From Comamonas testosteroni (lineage in GTDB: Bacteria; Pseudomonadota; Gammaproteobacteria; Burkholderiales; Burkholderiaceae_C): a DNA stretch of 64,000 nucleotides. The position numbers and the translations under genes are program-made. The DNA lies in the NCBI RefSeq assembly GCF_030505195.1, contig NZ_CP129672.1, positions 1,922,001-1,986,000 of the forward strand, given 5' to 3'. Below the pieces are notes generated by a model. That model was not told the origin of the DNA, made no database searches, and saw only the letters and a list, made by a program, of their open reading frames with translations. Shown here piece after piece: positions 34,273-42,568 of the stretch (the stretch's first letter is position 1; every line of letters begins with the position of its first letter).

Positions 34273-36326
34273 CAGAACCGGTAGCCCAGATTCACGTACC
34301 AGCTGCGCCCCGGCATGGGCAGACCGTCGGCCAGCTGATACCACTTGTCGCCCAGATTGGCCACGCCGAAGTCCAGCGTGGTGTCCGGGCGCGGCAGATA
34401 GCGCGCACGCAGATTGGCCACGCCGTAGCCGGCCATCTGATAGACCTGTGCCTGTCCGCTGGCCGACAGCGGCACCTTGCGGCCCTGTTCTGCCTCCAGC
34501 TCGGCACGCAGCTGCCACTGGGCCTGCGGACTCCATTGCAGGGCCGCCGTCAGGCGCTGGCGCGGCGTGTCCGTCAGCGTGATGCTGCGATCGCTGAGAT
34601 TGGTGCGGCTCAGATAGGTGTAGCCCGCATGCACAGCCCATTGGGCCGACAGCTGCTGCGCCAGCGACACCTCAAAACCGACATTGCGCGTGCGTCCCAC
34701 GTTCTGCGCCTGGTTGCAGGTCTTGCCGCCGCAGGCCGTGGAGTCCACAACCATGGTCTGGATCTGGTCGCGCACCCGGCTGTAGAACACGGCCGCCTGT
34801 CCCTTGCCGCCCTGCCAGGGCTTGCCGCTCAGGCCCAGCTCCAGATGGCTGGCCACCTCGGGCTTGAGGTCGGGGTTGGCCAGGGCCGTTCCCATGCGTG
34901 CCGAATAGCGGTCCTTGATGGTCGCAAAGCGGCTCTTGTGCGAGGCAATCAGATAGACCTCGTCGCCCTGGGCCGTGAGCGCATAGCTCAGGCGTGCCAG
35001 GCCGTTGGTGGCGCTGGTGGAGCCCGTGGGCCACTGGTAGACCTGCCTGGCATCGCGCTGGTCGTGGCTCAGGCCCAGCGTCAGGCGCCAGCGCTCGGCC
35101 AGGGCGATGTGATCCTCGAGCACCAGCGAGGTGGTCACATCGCGGTAGTGCTTCTGCGGGTCCTTGCCCGAAGCCGCGTCGGTGTGCTCGTCCTGCTTGT
35201 AGTGGAAGGCCGCATGCAGCTCATGACCGGAGAAGGCGTAGTTGACCCACTCCACGCTGGCCCCCTTGCTCACGTCCTTGTAGCCGCTGGTCGGATCGTG
35301 GGCCGTGTAGCTGGCGTCCTTGTACATGTCGAGACCGTTTTTGTAGGTGTCGTGGTAGAGGCGCGTCTTGAGCACATTGCTGCTGTTCAGACGGGTGGTG
35401 CTCAGGAAATACAGGCTGTCCTTGTCCCAGTAGGGCCAGCGCCAGTAACGCACGGCGTTCTTCTGCGTGGACTGGCCGGTGTAGACCGGATTGCCCTTCT
35501 CGCCTTCCTGGCGCACATAGCCGATGGCGTATTCGTCCGTGGCATTGGGCGTGAGTCCGAGCTTGAAGGACAGGCGCTTGTCGGTGCGGTCGGCGTTCTC
35601 GCGCTTGCTGCCGGTATCGGTGGGCTGCTTCTTGTAATCCCTGAAGCCCCGGGGCAGAGGAAAGCTGTCGGCCTCCAGGTAGGAGGCACCCAGCTGGTAG
35701 TACCAGTTGCCCTGGTTGCCGCCCAGGTTGAAGCTCGCCCTGCGCTCGCCGCCGCTGCCCACTCCGAGGCGCACGTCGCCCTCGAAGGGCTTGACCGGTT
35801 TGCGCGTGACCAGATTGACGGCGCCGCCCAGCGTATTGGGGCCGTAGAGCAGCGAGGCTCCGGCCTTGGCCACGTTGATCTCGGCCAGGTCGAAGGTGGT
35901 GAAGCGGCCCAGATCCACATAGCCGTCATAGGGCACGTACAGCGGCACGCCGTCCACAAAGATGGGCACCTGACGCGAATCGAAGCCGCGCAGATTGATC
36001 ATTTCCTCGTTGCGGATGTTGCGCGACAGGCTCACGCCAGGAAGATTGCGCACGGCATCGGCCACGGTGCTGGCGTTGCTGCGCTCCATTTCGGCACTGG
36101 ATACACGCTGCATGTCGCCGGCCCCGAGCTCCTCGGCCTCGCGCCGCACGCTGACTTCCACCGTACCCAGCGTGAAGGTCTGGCTCGCGGCTTCGGCTGC
36201 GCCCGCAGCTGCCACCTGCGCCCAGGCCGTGCCCATGGGCACGATGGCCAGCGCGCCCCACAACCAGCTGCGGCGAAGAACAAAACTCGGAGGATGGAGA
36301 GAGGAAACCGTGGAGTGCAATGACAT
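34272..36326 (-). CDS. TonB-dependent receptor of the putative molybdate/tungstate operon
   Basis: 684-residue outer-membrane receptor. A long signal region (about 1-40) precedes the plug (about 55-160: SSAEMERSNASTVADAVRNLPGVSLSRNIRNEEMINLRGFDSRQVPIFVDGVPLYVP and AGASLLYGPNTLGGAVNLVTRKP) and a 22-strand barrel that ends with aromatic YVNLGYRF. It is the first gene of an operon with TupA-like, DUF2478 and FecBCD-type genes, so it should admit the same substrate to the periplasm. TonB-dependent receptors for free molybdate are not established, so a chelate (molybdophore) or heteropoly form is possible. A ModE-like site lies 53 bases upstream. Confidence 0.88.
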   Translation of the reverse strand: MSLHSTVSSLHPPSFVLRRSWLWGALAIVPMGTAWAQVAAAGAAEAASQTFTLGTVEVSVRREAEELGAGDMQRVSSAEMERSNASTVADAVRNLPGVSLSRNIRNEEMINLRGFDSRQVPIFVDGVPLYVPYDGYVDLGRFTTFDLAEINVAKAGASLLYGPNTLGGAVNLVTRKPVKPFEGDVRLGVGSGGERRASFNLGGNQGNWYYQLGASYLEADSFPLPRGFRDYKKQPTDTGSKRENADRTDKRLSFKLGLTPNATDEYAIGYVRQEGEKGNPVYTGQSTQKNAVRYWRWPYWDKDSLYFLSTTRLNSSNVLKTRLYHDTYKNGLDMYKDASYTAHDPTSGYKDVSKGASVEWVNYAFSGHELHAAFHYKQDEHTDAASGKDPQKHYRDVTTSLVLEDHIALAERWRLTLGLSHDQRDARQVYQWPTGSTSATNGLARLSYALTAQGDEVYLIASHKSRFATIKDRYSARMGTALANPDLKPEVASHLELGLSGKPWQGGKGQAAVFYSRVRDQIQTMVVDSTACGGKTCNQAQNVGRTRNVGFEVSLAQQLSAQWAVHAGYTYLSRTNLSDRSITLTDTPRQRLTAALQWSPQAQWQLRAELEAEQGRKVPLSASGQAQVYQMAGYGVANLRARYLPRPDTTLDFGVANLGDKWYQLADGLPMPGRSWYVNLGYRF

Positions 36327-36378
36327 GGCGCGGGCTGGAATTTGTTGTCGAATGTAAAAAACCGTCGATTCTAGCCAC

Positions 36379-36401
36379 CGCTATTCATTTTTGGAATAAC
36401 G
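36379..36401 (-). promoter_or_regulatory. ModE-like operator before the TonB receptor gene
   Basis: On the minus strand CGTTATTC-CAAAAAT-GAATAGCG is an inverted repeat with one mismatch between its 8-bp arms and a span of 23 bases. Known ModE boxes read CGTTAT...ATA(A/G)CG over 24 bases, so ends and spacing agree. No modE gene is in the window. Confidence 0.6.
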
Positions 36402-36445
36402 ATCGACAAACAGTCCCCATAAGCCGCACGGCATACACGTCCCAT

Positions 36446-36471
36446 GAAAAAGGCCACCCGAGGGTGGCCTT
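36446..36471 (-). terminator. Intrinsic terminator after aldehyde dehydrogenase gene
   Basis: On the minus strand AAGGCCACCC pairs perfectly with GGGTGGCCTT around a two-base centre, followed by TTT. It lies 21 bases after the dehydrogenase stop. Confidence 0.88.
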
Positions 36472-36491
36472 GCATCAGATGCCTTGCAGAT

Positions 36492-37946
36492 TCAAACGCA
36501 GCTGATTGCCACGGCCTTGGCCACCAGATAGGCCTCCAGCGCTTCCGGGCCGCCTTCGGAGCCGTAGCCCGAATCCTTGATGCCGCCAAAGGGCAGCTCG
36601 GCCGATGGCAGGGCAGGCTGGTTGATCCACAGCATGCCGGCTTCCACATCCTGCGACAGCTGGTGCGTCGTCTTGAGCGAGCGCGTGAAGGCATAGGCCG
36701 CCAGGCCATAGAAGAGGCGATTGGCCTCCTGAATGGCATCCTCGATCTTGTCGAAGCCGCGAATCGCCGCCACGGGGCCGAAGGGCTCCTGGTTGAAGAT
36801 ATCGGCCGTCAAGGGCACGTCGGCCAGCACCGTGGGCGCAAAGAAGTTGCCCGCAGCACCAAAGGATTCGCCGCCCGTCATCAGCTTGGCGCCGCTTTGC
36901 TCGGCGTTCTGGATCAGCTGGGTCAGCGCGGTCACGCGACGCGGATTGGCCAGCGGCCCCATCTGCGTGCCCTGCTCCAGGCCGTTGCCGACCTTCAATG
37001 CCTGGGCATGGGCGACCATCGCGCGCGTGAACTCCTCGCGCACGCTGTTGTGCACCAGAAAGCGCGTGGGCGAGATGCAGACCTGGCCCGCGTTGCGGAA
37101 CTTGGCCGCGCCTGCGGCCTTGACGGCCAGTTGCACGTCGGCATCCTCGGCCACGATCACGGGGGCATGACCGCCGAGCTCCATGGTGGAGCGCTTCATG
37201 TGCAGGCCGGCCAGCGCTGCCAGTTGCTTGCCCACGGCCGTAGAGCCCGTGAAGGTCACCTTGCGGATCACCGGGTGGGCAATCAGATATTCGGATATCT
37301 GCGCGGGGTTGCCATAGACCAGGCCCACGACACCGGCTGGAATGCCGGCATCGACGAAACACTTGAGCAGGGCGGCGGGGGAAGCCGGAGTTTCCTCGGG
37401 CGCCTTGACCAGGAAGGAGCAGCCCGAAGCCAGGGCCGCACCGATCTTGCGCACGATCTGGTTGACGGGGAAGTTCCAGGGCGTGAAGGCGGCGACCGGG
37501 CCCACAGGCTCCTTGATCACCAGCTGCTGCTGCTCGGGGCGACGCGAAGGCACGATACGGCCATAGACACGCAGAGCCTCGTCGGCAAACCATTCGATGA
37601 TGCCGGCGCCGGCAATGATTTCCACCTTGGCCTCGGCCAGCGGCTTGCCCTGCTCCTGCGTCAGCAGCGCGGCGATCTCGTCGGCGCGTTCCTTCAGCAA
37701 GGCCGCGGCACGGCGCATGATGGCGCCGCGCTCATGGGCAGACACCTTGCGCCAGACCTGAAAGCCCTTGTCGGCCGCCGCCAGGGCGCGGTCCAGGTCG
37801 GCAATATCGGCATGGGCCACGCGGCCAATCACCTCACCCGTGGCCGGGTTGCGCACATCAATTTTCTTGCCGCTGGCAGCGTCCTGCCACTGACCGTCGA
37901 TCAAAAGCTGGGTATCAGGATATGCAGTGCTCATCGCATGACTCAT
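36492..37946 (-). CDS. NAD(P)-dependent aldehyde dehydrogenase, succinate-semialdehyde type
   Basis: 484-residue cytosolic aldehyde dehydrogenase. The general-base Glu256 lies in MELGGHAP and the catalytic Cys290 in GQVCISPTR; the NAD-binding segment FTGSTAVGK is present. It is closest to the GabD-like branch (succinate-semialdehyde and related aldehyde dehydrogenases), with [35 protein letters not shown]. It is a single-gene unit with its own terminator, and no gabT lies beside it, so the true aldehyde is uncertain. An in-frame ATG four codons downstream is an alternative start. Confidence 0.9.
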   Translation of the reverse strand: MSHAMSTAYPDTQLLIDGQWQDAASGKKIDVRNPATGEVIGRVAHADIADLDRALAAADKGFQVWRKVSAHERGAIMRRAAALLKERADEIAALLTQEQGKPLAEAKVEIIAGAGIIEWFADEALRVYGRIVPSRRPEQQQLVIKEPVGPVAAFTPWNFPVNQIVRKIGAALASGCSFLVKAPEETPASPAALLKCFVDAGIPAGVVGLVYGNPAQISEYLIAHPVIRKVTFTGSTAVGKQLAALAGLHMKRSTMELGGHAPVIVAEDADVQLAVKAAGAAKFRNAGQVCISPTRFLVHNSVREEFTRAMVAHAQALKVGNGLEQGTQMGPLANPRRVTALTQLIQNAEQSGAKLMTGGESFGAAGNFFAPTVLADVPLTADIFNQEPFGPVAAIRGFDKIEDAIQEANRLFYGLAAYAFTRSLKTTHQLSQDVEAGMLWINQPALPSAELPFGGIKDSGYGSEGGPEALEAYLVAKAVAISCV

Positions 37947-38080
37947 AGGTGTCGGCCGCCGCTATCCCCCTGCAGACTGGCGCGGCCGGGTGTGACAAAT
38001 GTTCAGGGGTTGCCGGACAAATTCTAGTCATGCAGGCTCGGCACTCAGACAAAAGGGAGACAGCTGTCAGCAATCGGGCT

Positions 38081-38905
38081 TTACGCACCCACGGCGCGGC
38101 GCAACTGCACCTGCTCAAGCATGCCGTCAAGGCCGGCTGCCGACGATGCGGCCAGGCCGACCACCTCGCCCACCACGAACACGCAGGGGCTACCCAGTCC
38201 GCTGGCTGCCAGCGCCTGCGTCATCTGCCCCAGATCGGTCAGTATCTGCTGCTGTGCAGGCAGGCTGGCGTTCTGGACCAGCGCCACCTGCGTCGAGGCC
38301 GGCAGTCCGCCGGCCAGCAGTTGCTGCTGGATGACGGCGGCCGTGGCAACGCCCATGTAGATCACCAGCGTCAGCCCCAGCATCCGCGCCGTGCCGGCCA
38401 GCAGCTGCCAGTCATGACCGGCACTGCCTGGCTTGGCGTGGCCGGTGATGAACACCACGCCATGGGCATGGTCGCGATGGGTCAGCGGAACGCCCAGGCT
38501 GGTGGCGGCTGCCAGCCCGGCGGTGATGCCGTTGACCACTTCGACGGCTATGCCCGCCATGCGCAAATGCTCGACCTCTTCGCCGCCCCGGCCGAAGATG
38601 AAGGGATCGCCCCCCTTGAGGCGCACCACCAGCTCGCCCTGGCGGGCCGCCATGATCATGAGCTTTTCGATGAATTCCTGCGAGGTGCTTTCGCGCCCGC
38701 CGCGCTTGCCCACGTGAACGACGCGGGCGCCTGCGCTGGCGAGCTTCACGATGTCGGCCGACACCAGGTCGTCGGCCAGCAGCAGCGTGGCGGACTGGAT
38801 CAGTCTCAGCGCCTTGAGCGTGAGCAGCTCCGGATCGCCGGGGCCGGCACCGACCAGATAGCAACGGCCCACGGGCGACAGGGAAGTGGCATGGCTGTTT
38901 GTCAT
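38081..38905 (-). CDS. cobA: Uroporphyrinogen-III C-methyltransferase (siroheme branch)
   Basis: 274-residue SUMT that uses S-adenosylmethionine to make precorrin-2, the precursor of siroheme. Family motifs: YLVGAGPGDPELLTLKA, VVHVGKRGG, VVRLKGGDPFIFGRGGEE, TAGLAAATSLGVPLTHRD and the VFITGH region. It is the last gene of nirB-nirD-nasA-cobA, where it would supply siroheme for nitrite reductase NirB. Start 38905 is preferred, with GAAAGG upstream; an ATG at 38935 would add ten residues. The stand-alone form lacks the CysG oxidase/chelatase half. Confidence 0.94.
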   Translation of the reverse strand: MTNSHATSLSPVGRCYLVGAGPGDPELLTLKALRLIQSATLLLADDLVSADIVKLASAGARVVHVGKRGGRESTSQEFIEKLMIMAARQGELVVRLKGGDPFIFGRGGEEVEHLRMAGIAVEVVNGITAGLAAATSLGVPLTHRDHAHGVVFITGHAKPGSAGHDWQLLAGTARMLGLTLVIYMGVATAAVIQQQLLAGGLPASTQVALVQNASLPAQQQILTDLGQMTQALAASGLGSPCVFVVGEVVGLAASSAAGLDGMLEQVQLRRAVGA

Positions 38906-38941
38906 GGCTGGCCTTTCATATGCATTGCCGGACATCGGAAT

Positions 38942-41803
38942 CTAGGCAGCAACCGGCAGGGCTGCCGACTGCGGCGCAGGCGTCGCATGCACCAGTTGTT
39001 TGATCCTGGGAATGCAGGAGCCGCAGCGCGTGCCGCAACCCAGGCAGGACTTGAGCTGGGCGAGTCGCTCGTCGGCGCTGCCCTCGCACGTGGCCAGCGT
39101 CGAGCTGATGCTGGCCTCATCCACATTCATGCAGGCACAGATCTGTGGCGACCGGGCCGGCATGGCGGCGGGCGGCCTGGCCCCCGAGGACAGCAGCAGA
39201 CGCCCATAGCTTTGCACCGATTGCTCGTCACGCAGTACCGGCCCCAGCCAGCGGCCGGCACTGGCATCACCGCAGAGCAAAAAGGCATCGAGCCTGGGCT
39301 CCTCGGTCTGCCGGCCTATCGCGATGGCCCGGCTGCATTGGCGGCGCGCGTCGGCATAGCGCATGGCCTGCGGGCCATCGAGCTGCAGCAGGCCATGCAG
39401 CCGCGCCAGCACCTGGGCACTGGGCTGCGCATAGGCCGCCGCGCGGAACTGCACGCCGGTGCGGCCCTGATCCGCTTTTTCCAGCGGCACGGCGCGCCCG
39501 AACAGCACACAGCTGGCGAAGTCGAACTCAGCCATCAGTTCGGTCAAAGCCTGGCGAACCGACTGCACCTGCTGCTCATCCAGCCAGGCCATGCCCAGAC
39601 AGGTCCAGGGCAGCTCGGCCTTGAGCAGCCTCACGGCCACATGCTTGAGCTCGGGCTGCTTGGAGCGCGGGCAGCGCTCGGGCGTGGTCAAGGCGTTGAC
39701 GCCCGCAAGCCGCTGCCCCTTGGAGCCCAGACCGCTCAGATACATGCTGCCCCAGTGCATGGGCAGATACAGCTGTGCGGGCTGCAGCCCCCCTTCCTCC
39801 TGCACGGGCAGCACGATGGCGCCATAGCGGTTGGACAGGTGGACCAGGTCGCCCTCCTGCAGCTGCAGCCGCTGCATATCCTGGGGACTGACCTGCAGCT
39901 GCGGTTCGCTGACATGGGCGAACAGGCGCCCCAACTGGCCGGTGCGCGTCATGCCATGCCATTGATCGCGCAGGCGGCCGGTGTTGAGACTGAACGGATG
40001 CCGCGCATCGCGCGGCACGGCCACCGTCTGCCAGGGCTGCGCATCAAAGCGTGCACGCCCGTCCTCGGTCGCAAACACCGCATCGCCATACAGACGCTGC
40101 CGGCCCTGGCCGGCGCCTTGAGGCATGGGCCACTGCTGGGGCCCCTTGACCTCCAGCACCGCCCAGCTCAGACCCGTGATATCCAGATCTCGCCCGCGTG
40201 TGGACTCGCGATGCTCGTTCCAGATGGCTTCCGCACCTGCATCGGCATTCGCCGTGTCATAGGGAAACAAGCTTGGCAGCGAGGGCCGCAGATGCTCTTC
40301 CAGACGCCGCGCCAGCTGCACGCCTATCTGCCAGTCATGGCGCGCCGCCCCCGGTGCGACCACGGCGGCGCGCACCCGCGAGATGCGCCGCTCGCTGTTG
40401 GTGACCGTGCCCAGCTTCTCGCCCCAGGTGGAGGCCGGCAGCAACCAGTCGGCATAGGCCGTGGTCTCGGTCGCGGCAAAAGCCTCCTGCACCACCACCA
40501 GCTCGGCGCGCTCCAGCGCCCTGCGCACCATGGCCTGTTCGGGCATGCTTTGCGCGGGATTGGTGCAGGCAATCCACAAGGCCTTGATCTGGCCGTCGGC
40601 AGCGGCCTCGAACATCTCCAGCGCGGACTTTCCGGGCTGCGCCGGAATCGACTCCACCCCCCATAGCCGCGCCACTTCGGCCCGATGCTCCGGCTTGGCC
40701 AGATCACGATGCGCGCTCAGCAGATTGGACAGCCCGCCCACCTCGCGCCCGCCCATGGCATTGGGCTGGCCCGTCAGCGACAGAGGCCCGGCGCCGGGCC
40801 TGCCGATCTGGCCCGTCGCCAGATGCAGATTGATCAGCGCCGCATTATTGGCCGTGCCGCTGCGGCTTTGGTTCAGGCCCTGGCAGTACAGGCTGAGCGT
40901 GGGACGACGCGCGCCCGTCGGCTCCTGGGCACCGCCCAGTGCCATCCAGCGCGCCGCCCGGTACAGGTCCGCCACGGGCAGGCCGCAGATGGCAGCGACC
41001 TTCTCGGGCGTGGCTTCGCGCACCAGCTCCTTGAGCGCTGCAAAGCCGCTGGTGTGCTCCGCGATGAAGGTGCTGTCCGTCCATCCCTCCCACAGCATGA
41101 TGTGCAGCAGGCCGTGAAACAGCATCACATCGCTGCCCGGCTGCAGCGGCAGATAGAGATCGGCCAGCTCTGCGGTTTCGGTACGGCGCGGGTCGGCCAC
41201 GATGATCCTGAGCTGCGGGTTGCCCGCCCTGGCCTCTTCCACACGCCTGAACAGAATCGGATGCGCCCAGGCCATATTGCTGCCCGTGATGAACATGCAG
41301 CCGGCCAGGTCTATGTCCTCGTAGCAGGCCGGTGGCGCATCGGCGCCCAGCGTGGCCTTGTAGCCAGCCACGGCGCTGCTCATGCACAGGCGCGAATTGG
41401 TGTCGAGATTGTTGGTGCCCAGCAGGCCTTTGACCAGCTTGTTGAAGACGTAGTAGTCCTCGGTCAGCAGTTGCCCGCTGAGATAGAACCCCAGCGCATC
41501 GGGCCCATGTGCGGCGCGAATGCCGGCGATACGCGCAGCCAGTTCATCAAGGGCCTGATCCCAGCTCGCGGCCTGTGGTGCGGATGTCCGCTCCAGCCTG
41601 CGCATGGGCTGCAGCAAACGGGCCTGCTGCGCATAGGCCGGCGCGGCCGTCAGATGCAGGGTGCTGCCCTTGGTGCACAGACGGCCCAAGTTGGCAGGAT
41701 GCTCGGGATCGCCACGCACGCCGGTAATCTGCAGGCCATCGGACTCGATGACCACGCCGCAGCCGACACCGCAATAGGGGCAAGTGGACCTGGTTTCGTT
41801 CAT
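38942..41803 (-). CDS. nasA: Assimilatory nitrate reductase catalytic subunit
   Basis: 953-residue cytoplasmic molybdoenzyme that reduces nitrate to nitrite. The N-terminus binds a 4Fe-4S cluster through Cys8, 11, 15 and 43 (STCPYCGVGCGVV...GRLCTKG). The bis-MGD molybdopterin domains follow (SRLCMSSAVAGYK; GSNMAWAHPILFRRVEEAR). A C-terminal extension (from about 880) carries a BFD-type 2Fe-2S motif, CACMNVDE...CLGCGTRCGSC. This layout is NasA of the Klebsiella/betaproteobacterial type, with no separate small subunit. It follows nirD and is preceded by an overlapping 37-codon mini-frame with a similar N-terminus. Confidence 0.96.
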   Translation of the reverse strand: MNETRSTCPYCGVGCGVVIESDGLQITGVRGDPEHPANLGRLCTKGSTLHLTAAPAYAQQARLLQPMRRLERTSAPQAASWDQALDELAARIAGIRAAHGPDALGFYLSGQLLTEDYYVFNKLVKGLLGTNNLDTNSRLCMSSAVAGYKATLGADAPPACYEDIDLAGCMFITGSNMAWAHPILFRRVEEARAGNPQLRIIVADPRRTETAELADLYLPLQPGSDVMLFHGLLHIMLWEGWTDSTFIAEHTSGFAALKELVREATPEKVAAICGLPVADLYRAARWMALGGAQEPTGARRPTLSLYCQGLNQSRSGTANNAALINLHLATGQIGRPGAGPLSLTGQPNAMGGREVGGLSNLLSAHRDLAKPEHRAEVARLWGVESIPAQPGKSALEMFEAAADGQIKALWIACTNPAQSMPEQAMVRRALERAELVVVQEAFAATETTAYADWLLPASTWGEKLGTVTNSERRISRVRAAVVAPGAARHDWQIGVQLARRLEEHLRPSLPSLFPYDTANADAGAEAIWNEHRESTRGRDLDITGLSWAVLEVKGPQQWPMPQGAGQGRQRLYGDAVFATEDGRARFDAQPWQTVAVPRDARHPFSLNTGRLRDQWHGMTRTGQLGRLFAHVSEPQLQVSPQDMQRLQLQEGDLVHLSNRYGAIVLPVQEEGGLQPAQLYLPMHWGSMYLSGLGSKGQRLAGVNALTTPERCPRSKQPELKHVAVRLLKAELPWTCLGMAWLDEQQVQSVRQALTELMAEFDFASCVLFGRAVPLEKADQGRTGVQFRAAAYAQPSAQVLARLHGLLQLDGPQAMRYADARRQCSRAIAIGRQTEEPRLDAFLLCGDASAGRWLGPVLRDEQSVQSYGRLLLSSGARPPAAMPARSPQICACMNVDEASISSTLATCEGSADERLAQLKSCLGCGTRCGSCIPRIKQLVHATPAPQSAALPVAA

Positions 41804-41913
41804 GGCGTCCCCAGACAGATGCAGCGGCGTTCATGCTCACAGCAACGCGGACCGCCGAAGGCGAGTCCGCAGCCCACGCCGCAGCAGGGACAAGTGGATC
41901 GGGTCTCATGCAT
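41800..41913 (-). CDS. 37-residue Cys-rich mini-frame resembling the NasA N-terminus
   Basis: The frame encodes 37 residues with eight Cys. It begins MHETRSTCPCCGVGCGL, nearly the same as NasA (MNETRSTCPYCGVGCGV), then diverges into a Cys/Arg-rich tail ending CICLGTP. About 48 bases around its start match the DNA around the nasA start, so it is a duplicated 5' end of nasA. Its TGA overlaps the nasA ATG (ATGA), the geometry of translational coupling. It could be a real small iron-sulphur or regulatory peptide, a coupling leader, or just a decaying duplication. It has not been recognised by me as a known family. Confidence 0.45.
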   Translation of the reverse strand: MHETRSTCPCCGVGCGLAFGGPRCCEHERRCICLGTP

Positions 41914-41992
41914 GGCAGACTTTCAGTGAAATTGCACCGCAGCGCGCGACTATCAGGCGCATGCTGCTACTCAATTCATACCCATCAAGACG

Positions 41993-42391
41993 CTAGGCGG
42001 CAGCACAGCCGGACATGGCGGCGCAATGCGCAGGACCGGCATGCGGGCGGGTCTGTTCCAGGGCGCGGTTGGCCAGCTCGTCGGCGCGCAGCTGCACTTC
42101 GCCGTCCTGCACACGCACGCTGAAATAAGGCGTGCAGCCTTCATCGGGCGCTGCCGCTTCGCCGCTGCTCAGCGCAATCGTCCAGTTGTGCAGCGGGCAG
42201 GCCACGCTGCGCCCGAACACAATGCCTTGCGACAGCGGCCCGCCCTTGTGCGGGCAGCGGTCCAGCAGCGCAAACACCTCGTTGTCGGCATTGCGGAATA
42301 CGGCCACATCCAGCCCTTGCGCACGCGCCACGCGGCGTGCTCCCAGCACGGGGATGTCGTCCATCGTGCAGATAGAAATCCATGCGCTCAT
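41993..42391 (-). CDS. nirD: Nitrite reductase small subunit, Rieske type
   Basis: 132-residue partner of NirB with a Rieske fold. All four 2Fe-2S ligands are present: Cys46 and His48 (RCPHKGG) and Cys65 and His68 (ACPLHNW). It lies between nirB and nasA in the same operon. Start 42391 (MSAWIS) has AGGAG at good spacing; the ATG two codons earlier overlaps that ribosome binding site and is unlikely. The C-terminus has a His/Cys-containing tail (HAGPAHCAAMSGCAAA) beyond the usual NirD end. Confidence 0.93.
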   Translation of the reverse strand: MSAWISICTMDDIPVLGARRVARAQGLDVAVFRNADNEVFALLDRCPHKGGPLSQGIVFGRSVACPLHNWTIALSSGEAAAPDEGCTPYFSVRVQDGEVQLRADELANRALEQTRPHAGPAHCAAMSGCAAA

Positions 42392-42405
42392 TTGCATCTC
42401 CTAAG

Positions 42406-42511
42406 CTCCCCCTGAGCCGCTTTGCGGCTTCCCCCTCTCTCGCTTCGCGGGAGGGGGACGACGGCCTCACTACGGAGCGGCAGGGCCGCCCAGGCCCTTG
42501 CTCGCCGTCCC
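42406..42511 (-). repeat. Dispersed GC-rich intergenic repeat, copy 2
   Basis: Same layout as 19465-19590: CCCCCTGAG, GCGGCTTCCCCCTCTC, GGAGGGGGACGACGGCCTC, GGGCCGCCCAGGCCCTTGCT. It lies between nirB and nirD and contains a strong hairpin (CCCCCTCTC...GGGAGGGGG) without a U-tract. Confidence 0.75.
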
Positions 42512-42568
42512 TTGGCTATGCCGCGCCAGGTTCGTAAACTGCTGAAAAATTGAAAGAGGTTCTCGGTT

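Noticed and set aside
34273..34641. Long N-terminal extension of the TupA-like protein
   Set aside because: It lies inside the TonB receptor gene in another frame. The signal peptide and the TGATG overlap fix the start at 34272.
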